From Welwitschia mirabilis (lineage: Eukaryota; Gnetophyta; Gnetopsida; Welwitschiales), in the NCBI GenBank assembly GCA_051453625.1, contig JBOZIK010000001.1, positions 194,480,261 to 194,514,102 on the forward strand: a stretch of DNA of 33,842 nt, read 5' to 3'. The notes below the pieces were generated by a model. That model ran no database searches. It was given only the letters and a program-made list of their open reading frames with translations, and was not told the DNA's origin. A program made the position numbers and the translations under genes. Below, in pieces: positions 32,796 to 33,842 of this stretch; the first letter of the stretch is position 1, and each line of letters opens with the position of its first letter.

Positions 32796-33564
32796 NNNNN
32801 NNNNNNNNNNNNNNNNNNNNNNNNNNNNNNNNNNNNNNNNNNNNNNNNNNNNNNNNNNNNNNNNNNNNNNNNNNNNNNNNNNNNNNNNNNNNNNNNNNNN
32901 NNNNNNNNNNNNNNNNNNNNNNNNNNNNNNNNNNNNNNNNNNNNNNNNNNNNNNNNNNNNNNNNNNNNNNNNNNNNNNNNNNNNNNNNNNNNNNNNNNNN
33001 NNNNNNNNNNNNNNNNNNNNNNNNNNNNNNNNNNNNNNNNNNNNNNNNNNNNNNNNNNNNNNNNNNNNNNNNNNNNNNNNNNNNNNNNNNNNNNNNNNNN
33101 NNNNNNNNNNNNNNNNNNNNNNNNNNNNNNNNNNNNNNNNNNNNNNNNNNNNNNNNNNNNNNNNNNNNNNNNNNNNNNNNNNNNNNNNNNNNNNNNNNNN
33201 NNNNNNNNNNNNNNNNNNNNNNNNNNNNNNNNNNNNNNNNNNNNNNNNNNNNNNNNNNNNNNNNNNNNNNNNNNNNNNNNNNNNNNNNNNNNNNNNNNNN
33301 NNNNNNNNNNNNNNNNNNNNNNNNNNNNNNNNNNNNNNNNNNNNNNNNNNNNNNNNNNNNNNNNNNNNNNNNNNNNNNNNNNNNNNNNNNNNNNNNNNNN
33401 NNNNNNNNNNNNNNNNNNNNNNNNNNNNNNNNNNNNNNNNNNNNNNNNNNNNNNNNNNNNNNNNNNNNNNNNNNNNNNNNNNNNNNNNNNNNNNNNNNNN
33501 NNNNNNNNNNNNNNNNNNNNNNNNNNNNNNNNNNNNNNNNNNNNNNNNNNNNNNNNNNNNNNNN
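32796..33564. other. Assembly gap (769 N)
   Basis: Sized gap. Reading frames through it are artefacts. Confidence 0.97.
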
Positions 33565-33842
33565 AGGTGAAATAAAAAAAAGAGGTAGAATTCAATCCTA
33601 CAAATCCCATAAAAATTTTTACAACAACCTTGGCGAAGTATACAAAAATGATCTTAGATGCTAAAACTGGAATTGAAAGAAATGTTATGCAAACTTATGA
33701 CTTATGTGAAGATAATTATCATATCACTAAAAACTATCCTATTTTGTGAACATATAAAGAAAGATTTCAAGAAGAAGTTTGTACTTCAACCAATCATCTC
33801 AAAACTTCCATCAAGTACAAGCTAGGTTGAACACTCATTCTC
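33565..33842 (+). pseudogene. Decayed retroelement polyprotein, right part with zinc-knuckle-like motif
   Basis: A + strand frame reads KIFTTTLAKYTKMILDAKTG and then YDLCEDNYHITKNYP (about 33697-33740). The spacing fits CX2CX4HX4C, with the second cysteine and the histidine kept and the first and last cysteines both replaced by tyrosine, as G-to-A decay would produce. A stop follows within 10 residues. A gag or coat protein ending in a zinc knuckle is the simplest reading, and it continues from the segment left of the gap. It runs off the window. Confidence 0.4.

Noticed and set aside
31326-33664. Several very long reading frames (over 250 codons) crossing the right-hand gaps
   Set aside because: They consist almost wholly of unknown residues from the N runs; only short flanking sequence is real.
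1-33842. CRISPR arrays, bacterial operons, rRNA genes
   Set aside because: No regularly spaced repeats, no ribosome-binding-site and ORF pattern and no rRNA-like conserved blocks; everything points to plant nuclear DNA.

Overview
The window looks like intergenic DNA from a large, transposon-rich plant nuclear genome. It is very AT-rich, CpG is scarce almost everywhere, no intact protein-coding gene is visible, and nearly every recognisable coding trace comes from a plant-type retroelement (LINE, Ty1/copia, Ty3/gypsy, tRNA-derived SINE). The low GC and heavy C-to-T type decay would suit a methylated, slowly purged genome such as a gymnosperm/gnetophyte or an orchid. The species cannot be settled from the sequence. 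Most open reading frames in the window are chance openings or pieces of decayed transposons.

Layout, left to right. 1-7.2 kb: AT-rich DNA with no recognisable genes, holding a G-rich purine tract (about 1.81-1.88 kb) and two oppositely oriented copies of a tRNA-derived SINE (2.65-3.11 kb). 7.2-12.4 kb: one long decayed plant LINE on the + strand, with ORF1 zinc knuckle, apurinic endonuclease and reverse transcriptase all traceable in order. 12.45-15.08 kb: a 2.6-kb internally deleted copia element on the - strand with both LTRs and primer-binding site (copia-1). 15.18-16.03 kb: two more SINE copies, one split by a 100-N gap, with a pyrimidine tract between them. 16.88-20.04 kb: a copia element on the + strand with both LTRs, PBS and polypurine tract, but most of gag and reverse transcriptase gone (copia-2). 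20.05-21.35 kb: a compositionally distinct, CpG-containing island on which splice-like exons can be read on the - strand; this is the only candidate for host low-copy gene sequence. 21.35-24.3 kb: AT-rich with nothing recognisable. 24.3-25.5 kb: Ty3/gypsy RNase H-end, integrase zinc finger, integrase core and C-terminal region on the + strand, followed by LTR-like DNA. 27.0-30.3 kb: a third copia element on the - strand (copia-3: gag, protease, integrase, RT), with part of its LTR and a second separate gag fragment beyond it (30.67-30.84 kb). 30.84 kb to the end: a less AT-rich, gap-interrupted segment with broken reading frames and a zinc-knuckle-like motif, tentatively an endogenous pararetrovirus or other gag-bearing retroelement.

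None of the elements could encode a full set of its own proteins: each copia copy lacks a different module, and stops and lost metal-binding cysteines commonly fit C-to-T or G-to-A changes. Two 100-N gaps are flanked by near-identical direct repeats and probably are not real insertions. No convincing new functional system is visible. The best leads are the CpG-retaining island, the unnamed SINE family, and the right-end segment.
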